A DNA stretch of 64,000 nt from Plasmodium malariae. Taxonomy: Eukaryota; Apicomplexa; Aconoidasida; Haemosporida; Plasmodiidae. Every line of letters begins with the position of its first letter. Position 1 is the first letter of the stretch. The notes beneath the pieces were generated by a model, which saw only the letters and a list, made by a program, of their open reading frames with translations, made no database searches and was not told where the DNA came from. The DNA is taken from the NCBI RefSeq assembly GCF_900090045.1, contig NC_041786.1, positions 1,110,001-1,174,000 on the forward strand, written 5' to 3'. The translations under genes and the position numbers were made by a program. Positions 49,169-61,800 of the stretch are shown here, in pieces.

Positions 49169-52100
49169 TTATTTTTATATGCACATATATATCCTCATGC
49201 ATGCGTAACGGCTTAACTGTTTAGGTATGGGCTCGCGCTGAAATTATAAAAGAAGACGACGATATAGTTGTCAAGACTGAAGACGATGAAATTATTAAAT
49301 TAAAGGAGAGTGATGAGTTCTACCTTAGAAACTTAGGTTCGTACATCTATGTTTTGCAGTATCTGTGTGTAGAGCAAGTCTCAAGCAGGAAAAAGATGAC
49401 TAGTGTAAATATACTACGATACAGTTTACGAAAAAGCTTAAAAAAATAAAATAAAATAAATAATTAAATATACATATATGCTCACAAACGTAGACAGATT
49501 TTATCTCATTTCCCTGTGCGCTTCTTTATATTATTGATGTACGTACATATATGCATTCGTGTACGTAGCGGACGAGCCAGCTTGAGCACTCACCTCAGCA
49601 CCAGTTCACTTGTTCTCTTTTTCATCTGTTCCTTTTCCCCTTCCCATATCCCACTCAGACATATTCGATTCGAGCGGACTATCCGCACCACCGGATCTGA
49701 CCAAGTTAACGCATCTACACGAAGCATCGATTCTACACAGCCTTAATCTGCGATTTGACATTGATGAAATATACACCTTCACAGGGCCCATACTGATCGC
49801 TGTGAATCCATTTAAGATAATAAACAATTTATATAGTGACAACGTTCTAGCTAAACATGTACAACCAATACAGTCAAAAACCCCACATATATTTGCTACA
49901 TCTAATAGTGCTTATCTAGGAATGTGTAATAATGGGAGATCACAGACTATACTCATAAGTGGAGAATCTGGAGCAGGTAAAACAGAATCAACAAAATATG
50001 TAATGAAATTTTTAGCATGTGCAGGTTCAGATATTAAAAAAAGATCATTAATTGAATCTCAAGTTCTGGAAAGTAATCCATTGTTAGAAGCTTTTGGAAA
50101 TGCTAAAACTCTAAGAAATAATAATTCTAGTCGTTTTGGAAAATACATAGAATTACAATTCACTTTAGACAGTAAGGGTTATATAAAGGGTAAGTTATGT
50201 GGTGCTAAAATTTTAACCTATCTATTAGAAAAAGTTAGAGTGTGCGATCAACAGGAGGGGGAAAGGAACTACCACATCTTCTACCAGTTGTGTGCAGCTG
50301 CACAAAGGGCTAGGCAGGGTCCGCACGGGGGGGAAGAGACAGAAGGGGAAAAAGCGGAAGAAACTAGCAAAGAAAGAAGCGAGAAGGAAGTGGAAAAAAC
50401 GAAGGAAGACGACGAAGCGAAGGAAGCGGAAAACACCATTCGCACTCGTCTTCCCAGTGTCCATGGTAGTCACTACTACCACTTCCCCTCGACGAAGAAG
50501 TTCAAAGGAGTAGAAAATATAAAAGTGCTAAAAATCGACTTGAGCGATTTTAGGAGTCACACAAACTTTCGTTACTTAACCAAGTCCAGCGTGTACAAAC
50601 TTAACGGGGTGAACGAACTGGAGGAATTTGAATCGACTATATACGCTATGCAAACGATAGGTATAAAGAAGGAGGAACAGTATCAGATATTCAAAGTTTT
50701 AGAAGGTATTCTTTACATAGGAAATATTTTATTTAATAATGATGAAAATAAGGAAGAATCAACAATTTTGGACTCTACATATGAAGATTTAAAAAAGGCT
50801 GCATCTTTTTTAGATGTAGATGAAGAGAAATTAAAAGAATCTTTATGTTATAAAACTATTATTGCAAATAATGAACATTATAAAAAACCTGTAAATTCTA
50901 ATATAGCAAATGATATAAGAGATGCATTAGCTAGAGCTATATATGGATGTTTGTTTTTAAAAGTAGTAGAGCGAACAAATGATTCGATTGGTTTTATAAA
51001 TGATGTGAATCTATTTTGTGGAGTTCTAGATATATTTGGATTTGAATCTTTTCCAGTAAATTCATTTGAACAATTATGTATCAATTATACAAATGAATGT
51101 TTACAGCTATTTTTTAATAATTTTATATTTAAATGTGAAGAAAAATTATATATGCAAGAAGGAATAAAGTGGGACCCATTAGACTTCCCAGATAATAAAG
51201 ACTGTGTTGAAATTTTAGAATCGAAACCATTTGGCATATTTTGTATGTTAGATGAAGAATGTCATATACCATCAGGTAAGGATAAAACCTTTTGTAGTAA
51301 AATTATAACAAAACATATTTCTAATACAAAGAGATTTAAAATTATTAAAACGGATTGTTTTAGTTTTATCATAGTCCATTTTGCAGGAGAAGTCAAATAT
51401 AATTCTGCAGGGTTTGTTGAAAAGAACAAAGATCAATTATCAACTGATGTTCAGAATGTATTATTGCAAAGTAAGAATGAATATATATCATCGCTTTTTG
51501 AAAAATATTTAAGGCGAAATGTGGATAAGAGAAAATTTGTAACTGTCTCAAGTGAATTCAAAGAACAATTAAATTCTTTAATGATACGTATTCGACAAAC
51601 GGATCCTCATTTTATTAGATGCATTAAACCGAATTCACAAAACTTACCAGATATATTTGATCGTATATCCGTTAATGAACAATTGAAATATGGAGGAGTC
51701 TTACAAGCAATAAAAGTTAGTAGAGCTGGATACCCGGTTCGTATGACTCATGCAGAGTGTGTAAATGATTACAAAATTCTTTTAAGTAAAAACGATAAAG
51801 AGTTATTTTCTGCATATAATGAAAAATCATGGTCATACAAAGCGAGATTTATTTTGAATAAAATGATTTCTACTGGACCCATACAAGAGTATATTACATC
51901 CTTGAAAAAGATAAAAAGAGAAAAACAAAATGAATATGAATTTTTCTTGAAATACTCAAACAAGAAGGCTAAACCAATTAAGGGAAAGAATACAAGTGTA
52001 ACAGCTAAACGTGTGGAGGGAAATTCCAGCAAGGGGGATATGCTAGCGGAGGGGGGTATCATCAGTGGTAAACAAGAACAAGGAGAGGGGCATCAGGATG

Positions 52101-55100
52101 AGAAGTTGAACGATCCGCTGAACGAGCCGCAGAACGAGCCGCAGACCGAGCCGCAGACCGAGCCGCAGACCGACGAAACGGCGTTCATCTGGTCAGTGGG
52201 GAAAAATTTGTGCTTCTTCAAAAGCGACGCGTTCAACATCTTGTCAACGATGAGAAGTGACTACCGGTTTGCACAGGCAGTAGTCATTCAAAAGAATTAT
52301 AAATGTTATGTGGAAAGGAAAAGGTACAGTATAATGAGGAGCAAAGTAGTAGTACTACAGAGATGGTTTAGGAATATATTAATTGTTATTAGAAAAGAGA
52401 AAGAGAGGAATAAAAAGGCCAAGGAGCTCATATGTTTACATATATATGGTTATGTCGTTAGGAAGAAGTATTTACATAAAAGGAAGTGTGCTATACTTAT
52501 ACAATCTTATATAAGAAGATACCTTACTATGAGATTTTATAAAACGTATAAGCAAAACTGTTATGCTAGTAAAATTCAAGCAACGTGGAAAACGTACAAA
52601 GAAAGAATGTATTATATGAAGTTAAAAAGATCTACTAAGTTGATACAGCTAAAATGGAAGGGTATACTAGCAAGGAAACAATTACGAAGGCTTAAAGAAG
52701 AAGCAAAGGAAGTTGGATCCTTATTGAGTAAAAATCAAATATTAATAAATCAACTAAAAACAGAAAAAAATGAAAAATTAGAAATAGAAAATAAACTACT
52801 AAAAGCGTTAGCAAATATAGACACACTGACTAAAAAGGTAGAAGCGTTAGAAAGGACAAATAAAAACAACGAATCAATTATTAAAGATTTGCTTCAAAAA
52901 GTACAGAATATATCCAGTAAAGAATTAAATAACAAGACTGAAGTAGGCCCTTCTCGAAGCGAGTGCACAAAGGTTAGCGCTGCAGATAGGAGGGGTGTAC
53001 AGGTAGGTACAGATCAAAATGGTGCTAATAGATTAAACAGGAATAAGAATAGGAATAGGAATAGCAGTAGGGATAGGAATAGCAGTAGGAATAGGAATAG
53101 CAGTAGGGATAGGAATAGCAGTAGGAATAGGAATAGCAGTAGGAATAGGAATAGCAGTAGGAATAGGAATAGCAGTAGGAATAGGAATAGCAGTAGGAAT
53201 AGGAATAGCAGTAGGAATAGGAATAGCAGTAGGAGTGCCGGTAGGAGCAGCAGCAGCAGTAGCCGTCATGGTAAACTTGCTACAGAACTGAAGAGTGCCA
53301 AGGACAGCACTGCGTTAAGTAAAGACGAACTGACAAACCTGCTAAGCAAGGTTAAAGCGCTTGAATCAGAAAATAAGGAATATATGAAGAAAAATAATTT
53401 ATTGAACGATCGCTACAATAAATTGTTAAATTTGCTCTCACATATCAAGGATAAAAATATCGGCATTCCTGGAATGGTGTACCGCAATTTGTGCGGGAGT
53501 AAGCCGAGCAGTGGAGCATATGCCGTGGCATACAAAAACGGACTTGGTGAACCCAGGGTTATTGGAAGTAACAGTCGTAGTGCCAGTCGGGGTGCGAATG
53601 GGCTTCCGTTGGATAAGATTCTCTTAAACTGCAGTGGTGAAGAGAAATATGTGCATCTATATCATCGAACAAGTAAGAACCATATACAGAGTAACACAAC
53701 GGCCGATATTCTCATGTGTGGGCCTAAGAGTGTTGGAAAGACGAGTTTACTAGAAGATCTCTTTGTACGTTTGGGAGATGAAATAAACTTGAACATTTTA
53801 AGGAAAAACAAAAAGAAACAAAGAGAAGATATGAATTCTTTTATTTATAATACATATATAATTACACATAAGGAGACACAAATAAAAATCGTTGATTGTG
53901 GTTATTGTTCTAATAAAGACTTAGATGAATCTCTTTTTAATTATGTAAAAAATTCAATGTGTATTATAGTAGTCTTTGATTCTACAAAGAAAGAATCCGT
54001 TAGTCCAGCTTTACATCTTCTACAAGAAGTATCACTTATTAATTTAAAGAAAACAACAAAATTGTATTTGCTTGAAAATATATTCAACGAAAAAATTAAT
54101 TTAAAACCTAATACTACTGACGTGGCATATGCTCTGAGAGTAGTAAAAACGTGCAATGCGTATTATGTAAAGGCGCTCGATATATACGATATACTGAACG
54201 ACTATGTGGGAGGCCGCGCAAACGGGTATGCTGACAGTTATGCGAACGAGTATGCAAACCACTATTCAACTAACAATGCAAATGAAGTATATGTTGAGCC
54301 AAATAACCCCTTTAACCCTCAAAATGACAAGAAAATTGTAATTAACCCTTCCTTGATCCATTACAACAATAACAGGGTAAACAAAAAAAAAGTGGAAACA
54401 AGTTATGAAGGAGAAGTATCTTCTTTCCTGCCTGATATAACAGATACCAATACATCTCTTTTTTTCGAAAATAAAAAGGAGGAATTAGCTCTACATAAAA
54501 ATAATATGTACTCTGTAGCTAACACGTTAAAAGCTTTTTGTGGTATTCATAACAATAGCAATAAGAAGAATCAAAATATACAACTGTTAAGAGAATCGAT
54601 GCCTCTAAATAATTATGTATATAGCAATAAAAAGTATAACACGGAACTAGGAAAAGGTCTACAACCTATTTATGAAATAACACTAAAGGGAAATGTCCCC
54701 ATTACATATCTGTTCATCGGCCAAGATTTTGCCAATAAGAATTATACCTTATTAGCTGTTGGTTGTAAAGACGGAGTAATATACATTTACAAATGCTTCC
54801 GTAGTAAGTTAGAAATGAGCAGTAACTTCTTCCACCCGAATGAGGAGAAGCTCAAGAAGAGCGACAGTGAATGCACGAATGGGGAGGGTAGCAGCAATAT
54901 TGTTATGGGTGCAGATAACCATACCAATTTACATAATCGTGGTAACAGCTATACCAGTCCGCTCGATCGTGGTAACAGATATACCTGTTCACTCAATCGC
55001 AGTAATGACTACTCCAATCCGCTCCACCGCGGTAATAGCTATTCCAATCCGCTCCAGTGCAGTAACTGCAACGAAATCAATGAAGAGTTTCGAAGTGTAG

Positions 55101-56028
55101 AAGAGATAGGCGATCCAATGAAAAATGATTCCTCAGTCTATGCTGAGGATAACCAAGAATCAGCTCAATTGTTATCAAAATTATGCGGTCATAAAAAAGC
55201 AATAACATGTCTAGTTTTTTCATTATGTGAAGATAAAATAATATCATCATCTATTGATAGAACAATAAAAATATGGGAAGTATGTACAGGATTTTTATTA
55301 AAGGTATTTTCTGACTCCTCCGCTACATTGTCTGTTTTATTATTTCCAACAAATCTTGATATATTTCTCTGCTCCAACTGTACTTCTCTACTACGAATTG
55401 TAAACCTAAACAGTGGTCAGGTTTATCAGAAAATTAAATTAGAGAGTGAAATAAGAGCACTAGAAATGGACGATACGTGTTTAAATATATTTGCTGGGTC
55501 CAAAAATGGTACTATATATGTATTAGAAGTAATATATAATGAACGAATTGAAATAAAATTTCGTTTTCTTTTTTCCTTATCCCCAATAACTTGTATCAAA
55601 TATATTCCTAGATATCACACAATTAAAACTAACCCCACTATTATTGTTAACTCATGTGATAATCATATTGGTATTATTGAATGTATATATGGTAATAAAG
55701 GGGTACTCACCACCTTATCAGTTAAACACAGAATTAGAATTAACCATGCTCTACTTCCCATACGCAATTGCTATTCCAAATTTGGAGGTGGTTGGTTTAT
55801 GTCGGGTTCAGAGGACGGAAACATTTACATCTGCTCTCTACTCCCACAGTCCAACTACAAGCTTATCTTTTTAAAACATCATAAGGTCAGTTGATCATGT
55901 ATACCTTCACATTGCAAATCTGTCTAGTGCCACTATGCAACATGTTAAGTATAATGAGCTGTTCAAGTGGGCTTTTCTTTTGTTCTCTCATCTTCTATTT
56001 ATATTTTTTTCTTTTTTCTTTTTTCATT

Positions 56029-56059
<31 letters not shown>

Positions 56060-56169
56060 CTTCCTTGTAGGCACCCGTCATGACCGTTGTGGTAAACGAC
56101 ATCGACACTTTGATGGTATCGGGTGATTCAAAAGGAAACATAGTTTTTTGGAGGAGATCCTTTGTGTAA
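48929..56169 (+). CDS. MyoF: Myosin F-type heavy chain with IQ motifs, pseudo-GTPase-like segment and WD40 tail (four exons)
   Basis: Exons 48929-48988, 49225-49336, 49659-55885 and 56071-56169 join in phase to about 2165 residues. Exon 1 encodes MDAASKCVIGTKIFIRDKNK, leading into the VWARAE start of the motor. The motor has GESGAGKT (159-166), switch I NNNSSRFGK (211-219) and switch II DIFGFESF (515-522). A Glu/Lys-rich insertion lies at about 278-323. About six IQ-like motifs (about 930-1070) should bind calmodulin-like light chains, followed by a coiled coil (about 1070-1150). Next are an Arg-Asn-Ser repeat (about 1184-1250), a GTPase-like segment with GPKSVGKT (1412-1419), and a WD40 propeller (about 1730-2165) whose last blade is completed by exon 4. 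IQ motifs plus a WD40 tail are the hallmark of apicomplexan myosin F, which moves organelles and vesicles on actin; Toxoplasma MyoF is needed for apicoplast inheritance. Frame 3 also opens at ATG 49610, but that ATG lies in the intron. Confidence 0.94.
53035..53240 (+). repeat. Coding 18-bp repeat (Arg-Asn-Arg-Asn-Ser-Ser)
   Basis: About ten copies of AGGAATAGGAATAGCAGT encode an RNRNSS hexapeptide in the myosin linker after the coiled coil. Occasional GAT replaces AAT. The stretch is strongly basic and RS-like. Confidence 0.92.
54925..55065 (+). repeat. Coding 30-bp repeat in the WD40 region
   Basis: Four to five diverged 30-base units encode decapeptides of RGNSYSNPLH type (about residues 1813-1860). 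They form a loop insertion between two WD40 blades of the myosin tail. Confidence 0.82.
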
Positions 56170-56254
56170 TACTATTGGTATTCCTTCTTTTTATTCAATA
56201 TTTTCTTGTCTATTCATTTTTTGCTCTTATGTTTGCACCTCATTTGGGTTCGTC

Positions 56255-56385
56255 TTTTTTGTTTGTCTCTAACTCATTTTTTGTCTCTAACTCATTTTTT
56301 GTCTCTAACTCCTTTTTTGTCTCTAACTCCATTTTTGTCTCTAACTCCATTTTTGTCTCTAACTACTTTTTTGCCTTCAACTCCA
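56255..56385. repeat. 18-bp tandem array in the myosin 3' flank
   Basis: About seven copies of GTCTCTAACTCATTTTTT or its CC variants, starting about 85 bases after the MyoF stop codon and so probably in its 3' UTR. Confidence 0.92.
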
Positions 56386-56591
56386 TTTTTGTTCCTTGTA
56401 CGGAAAACTCGTCTTTGAGCTTCAAACAGAACGAACCCTTGATCATAAAAAAGGGAAATTCACTAACCGTACACACCTGTTCATGTACACATACACCCAT
56501 ACAAACATATGCACATGTATATGTACGCACGTATGTGGGTAAATGCTCATGTATCGACGTTCCCCTGTAGTATAGTTGCTGCCAAACGGGT

Positions 56592-56805
56592 TGATGATAT
56601 TTACATGATAATATTTACATGATAATATTTACATGATGATATTTACATGATAATATTTACATGATAATATTTACATGATAATATTTACATAATAATATTT
56701 ACATGATAATATTTACCTGATAATATTTACATGATAATATTTACCTGATAATATTTACCTGATAATATTTACAGTATAATATTTACATAATAATATTTAC
56801 AGTAT
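56592..56805. repeat. 14-bp tandem array
   Basis: About fifteen copies of ATGATAATATTTAC, with CTGATAATATTTAC variants toward the right-hand end. Confidence 0.93.
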
Positions 56806-57040
56806 ATTTCATACTTCACATAAATGGGCCAAAATTTATGGGTATGGGTACCTGCAGGTAGAAGCGAGTGTAACCTAGTCCCCAGTAGTGGTTACGAGTA
56901 GTGGCTGCCAAGTGTATACAAGTAACATTCCATATTTTCCAAGTTCTAGACTTTTTTAACCATAATGAACGAGCTGTATTACATGCTAGGAAAAAAAGAA
57001 CACCATTACAATTACATCTTTTTATATTACATATTGGTAC

Positions 57041-57088
<48 letters not shown>

Positions 57089-58310
57089 ATATATATTTAC
57101 GTATGTTATGTCGTATGCTATACATTACAGTACTGTACTATACGCACTGTATTGTATATAAATCCCATCCTTGGTTTCCCTCTCATAATGCTATCATAAA
57201 AAATTATCTTCTTGTCAAGTGAATGCAAAGAGGAGATGATAAAAGCACTTAGTTTTGTGCACCACTATCCATTCACTCATTTTTCGAGGCCTTAAAAATT
57301 TACAGAAATTACAAAAATTTTAGATGTTTTAAAAATAAGCTAAAAGGATATTACAAATGGATATATTAACTGGTATATTTTTTTTATTTTTTTTTTTTTT
57401 TTATTATTCTTATAATACCAATCTCTTTAGTAAATTTAATTAATTCTATATTCAAGAGCGCCCAAGAAAGGTGGTATATTCTCGAATGCCAATTTTTCAT
57501 GTATTTTTTCATATATTTTTTCATATATTTTTTCATATATTTTTTCATATTTTTTTTTTTTTTTTTTTTTTTGCTTTAAACTAAGTTGTTATGTATAGTT
57601 TACCCCTTTTTCTTGTAGAATTAAATCAGTACTTGTTAAAGCAAAATTAAAAGTTGATTTTTTGAAAACTCGTCCTAGTTCAATGCTACAAATGCGCACA
57701 GGATAGAAATATATATAGCAACGTTGTTTATATACATATGTATATGCAATGAATAAATTGGGGGAAAAAAAAAAAAAAAGAATTCTCCCTATAATAATGT
57801 ACATAATATGTACATATATATATGTATTTATGTACGAGAGTGTAATACAAAAGGTACCATTGAGAATTCTCAATTCAATGCATAATAAAAATATTTTTTA
57901 AAAACAAAAAAGCGACTACAGTTATATATATGCGGCTAAATTTTTTATATATTATTTGTTTTTTTTTTTTTAAATAGTCCTATAATTCTGATTACGTACA
58001 TAATTTTATATGCAAGCGACATGTACGCAAAACGATTGTGAGAAAACCGCTTGTACGTAGGAAACTGATGTAGATACGTTTGTTTCCTCAAGTACATAGT
58101 AGGGGTATTGGTCTGCACTTACATACTGCCCCCGTTTCAATTTTTCCCAAAACTTTCAAGCAGAATATTATATAATTCAGAAAAAATGTTTTTAAGTTTT
58201 ACTACATTTGATTGAGTGTTTGACATATTAGTGGAGAACTCGTAGGGACTTTTTTTTTTTTTTTTTTTTAAATCTCGGCATAAAAAATAGGCGAAAGGTA
58301 AAAAGAAGAT

Positions 58311-58358
<48 letters not shown>

Positions 58359-58429
58359 TATTCCTAGTTACGCTCATGCAGGATATAGCTGATGAAAAAC
58401 GGTGCAACAATACGTGACGCCATCCGTTG

Positions 58430-58823
58430 AATATAAATAAGGCGGAGTAAAGGAGAAAAAGAAGAAGAGCTATATATGAGTTAGAGTCAATTTTGTGGAT
58501 TAGGCTTGAGAGAGAGATTTATACTACTAATACATATTAACTACAAAACAGAACGAAGTGGTTTGTATGCCGCGGATGCGTAGGTATATGGCGCATCCCC
58601 CTTGCGTGAAGGAAGCAGTATTGGTCTAGCGCGGAAACGAAAACGTTACTTGCTTATATTACTAGCGTGCACGTATGCGCACGCGAGGACTGGAAGTTCC
58701 AACGGGATAAGCATCTAAACTTCCGACATTCCAGCATAATTAATCAGGCGTCTATTATATTCGAATAGGCTTCTATTATTTTCTGGTGATCTTCCGCATA
58801 ACTTTATAGCGTCTGTCCGAGGC
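58430..58823 (+). promoter_or_regulatory. G+C-richer leader of the Pol III subunit gene with short upstream ORFs
   Basis: The roughly 400 bases before the RPC1 start contain CpG-bearing, mixed-composition sequence unlike the AT-only spacers around it. Two short upstream frames are present: 58567-58629 (20 codons, starting MPRMRRYMAHPP) and 58674-58709 (11 codons, MRTRGLEVPTG). This looks like a transcribed 5' leader in which translation could be buffered by uORFs. The transcription start cannot be read from the sequence. Confidence 0.45.
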
Positions 58824-61800
58824 ATGATGCAGGTCGACATGCAGGAGCTGAGGGAGGTAATCCGGACGAGCAGCTTGAAGAAGGGCTTCGTGAAGGATGT
58901 GAAGAACAACTGTGAGATTAAGAGCATCCACTTTGGAATAATGAGTAAAGAAGAAATAATTAAATATTCGGAAGTAAAAATTATGAATAGAGAAATGTAT
59001 AAAAGTAATAGTGGTATTCCATATCCATATGGTGTTTTAGATTTAAAATTAGGTGCACATAAAAGTAATTCAGTATGTGAAACATGTAATAGAAAATTTA
59101 TTAACTGTTCAGGTCATTTTGGACATATTGAATTAAATTATCCATTTTTTCATATAGGATATTATAAGTATATTATTCATATTCTATATTGTATATGTAA
59201 AACGTGTTCAAATTTGTTATTACCCTTAGATAAGATTGAAATATTTTCAGAATTAAAAAGGAAAAAGACAGATGACTCACTTTTTAAAAAACATTTATTT
59301 AAAAGAATATTAAATGAATGCAAAAAAATAAATAGATGTTATAAATGTGGAAGTCCACAAGGAGTAATTAAGAAGATAATAAAACCGAGTCTTGATCAAT
59401 TTATGAAATTAAAACATATATTAAAGGTTAAAGTAAATGGTAAAATGATTATAAAAGAGGAAGATTTAAATAGTTTATATGTGTTAAAATTATTTCGTAA
59501 TATAAATCCATTTCATGTAAAATTATTAAATATTGAGAAACCAGAAAAACTAATCATTACAGCACTTCTAGTACCTCCAAATACTATACGCCCTTCTGTA
59601 ATTATAGATGAACATGGTACAGCAGAAGACGACTTAACATGTATATTGTCCGAAATAGCACAACTTAATAATACTATTCATAATCAATGTTTAAATGGGT
59701 ATCAGACGAATCAATTTTTAGGAAATATTGAATTTTTACAATTACAGCTAACCAGATTTATCAACAGTGATTCACCAGCTGTATCACAGCTTTTAGCTAC
59801 ACAAAATATTTCAAAACCAGGAAGAGGTATATGTCAAAGACTCAAAGGAAAAGAAGGTAGATTTAGATGTAATCTATCGGGTAAGAGAGTAGATTTTTCA
59901 AGTAGAACTGTTATATCTCCTGATCCTAATATTTCTATAGATGAAGTTGTTATACCAAAAATTATTGCTATGAGACTCACCTATCCAGAAATTGTAAATA
60001 AATACAATATGGAAAAATTAAAAATGCTCATTAGAAATGGGGCAAACATGTGGCCTGGTGCTAACTATATCATAAAGAGGAAACAGAAAAGTGCGGATTA
60101 TGTTGAGAATACTAGCTTTGGTCTTAGAGCAATGAGCAACGGGGGTATGGCCGGTAGCGGCAGTACCCCGGCAATTCTGGACGCCCTAAAAAGGTACATC
60201 AACAGGAGCGGTATTGTTAACGGAAGTGCTGGTACCAATGATAATGCCTGCCCAAGCATCAGCGCAAGTAAAATAAGCCTGAAGTACGCGAATAAAAGGT
60301 ACGTAATAGATAACCTGAGCATAGGGGATATAGTGGAAAGGCATATATGCAACGGTGATATCGTTTTGTTCAACAGGCAACCGTCTCTACACCGCATGTC
60401 AATCATGTGCCATAAGGCAAAAGTAATGGATTACAAAACTTTTCGTTTCAATGAATGTGTGTGTTCACCATATAATGCAGATTTTGATGGAGATGAAATG
60501 AATTTACATGTACCACAAACAGAAGAAGCAAGAGCAGAAGCATTATATCTAATGAATGTGAAACATAATTTAATAACACCAAAAAATGGAGAAGTAATAA
60601 TAGCATTAACACAAGATTTTTTATCTGCATCTTATATTATTACTAATAAGGATACATTTATTGATAGAGATACTTTTTGTTTATTATGCTGTTATTTCTC
60701 CGATGGAAAAGTTCATATAGAATTACCTGTACCGGCAATATTAAAACCTAAGGAATTATGGACAGGTAAGCAATTAATTAGTGTTTTAATTAAACCTAAT
60801 AGAAAAGAAAATACTATAATAAATTTTGAATTAAAAGAAAGAGAATATTCATCTAAAAATGGAGATTTAAAATATTTATGCTTAAATGATTCATATGTTT
60901 GTTTTTATAAATCTGAACTAGTTTGTGGTTCGCTTGGGAAAAAAGTATTAGGGTCATCAAAATATGGTCTATTCTATTATTTAATTCATCATAATTCATC
61001 GCATGTTGCGGTAAAAATTATGAACAGATTTTCTAAACTAACTAGTAGATACTTTTCAAATAAAGGTATGACCATTGGAATAGATGATGTTACTCCATCC
61101 ACTACATTAACAGAAAAGAAAAAAGATTTATTACTTAAAGGTTATGATATGGTTAATAAAGAAATTATATCCTATAATGAAAAGAAAATGCAAATACAAC
61201 CAGGATGTACTTTACAAGAAACGTTAGAAATTAAGGTAAAAAATATATTAGATGATTTAAGAAATGATGCAGGAAAAACATGTAATCAGTATTTACATCA
61301 TTTAAATAAACCACTAATTATGTTCAACTCTGGAGCTAAGGGAGCTCTAATTAATATTGCACAAATGATAGCGTGTGTTGGACAACAAAATGTAGCTGGT
61401 CAAAGAATACAAAATGGATTTATTAATAGAACATTACCCCATTTTCATTTTCATTGTAAAGATTCTGAAAGTAGAGGATTTGTTCAAAATTCTTTCTATA
61501 CTGGACTCAATCCAACCGAATTCTTTTTTCATACCATGTCTGGTAGAGAAGGATTAGTCGACACTGCTGTGAAGACTGCCGAAACTGGGTACATGCAAAG
61601 AAGATTAATGAAAGCTTTAGAAGATCTTTCAATCCATTATGACTACTCTGTTAGATCCTGTGATAAACAGATAATACAGTTTATCTATGGAGATGATGCG
61701 CTGAATCCCTCCTTTGTCGATAACAATAATACGTACGCGGATCAGTTTGACAAAATTTTCCACCATATCATTTCCATATCCTCAAGCCACAAGCTTCTCT

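Larger units (their letters stand above)
56170..58823. other. 2.7-kb tandem intergenic region between MyoF and RPC1
   Basis: It begins with an 18-bp array just after the myosin stop codon, then a 14-bp array, (TA)n tracts (57046, 58315), poly(dT) and a 15-bp TTTTTCATATATTTT array (57490-57550). The last 400 bases are noticeably G+C-richer. Two minus-strand frames (57604-57685 and 58137-58226) look weakly coding but do not connect into a gene. Confidence 0.7.

Noticed and set aside
49610..49658. ATG at 49610 as the myosin start (MFSFSSVPFPLP...)
   Set aside because: This stretch is the pyrimidine-rich end of an intron with a CACTCAG acceptor. Exons at 48929 and 49225 supply the proper N-terminus ending in VWARAE and the following acidic segment.
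53033..53269. Minus-strand Pro-Thr-Ala-Ile repeat frame
   Set aside because: It is an antisense shadow of the RNRNSS repeat in the myosin gene.
58715..58927. Minus-strand 70-residue frame overlapping the RPC1 start
   Set aside because: It lies opposite the conserved N-terminus of RPC1, has no family resemblance, and is explained as a shadow.
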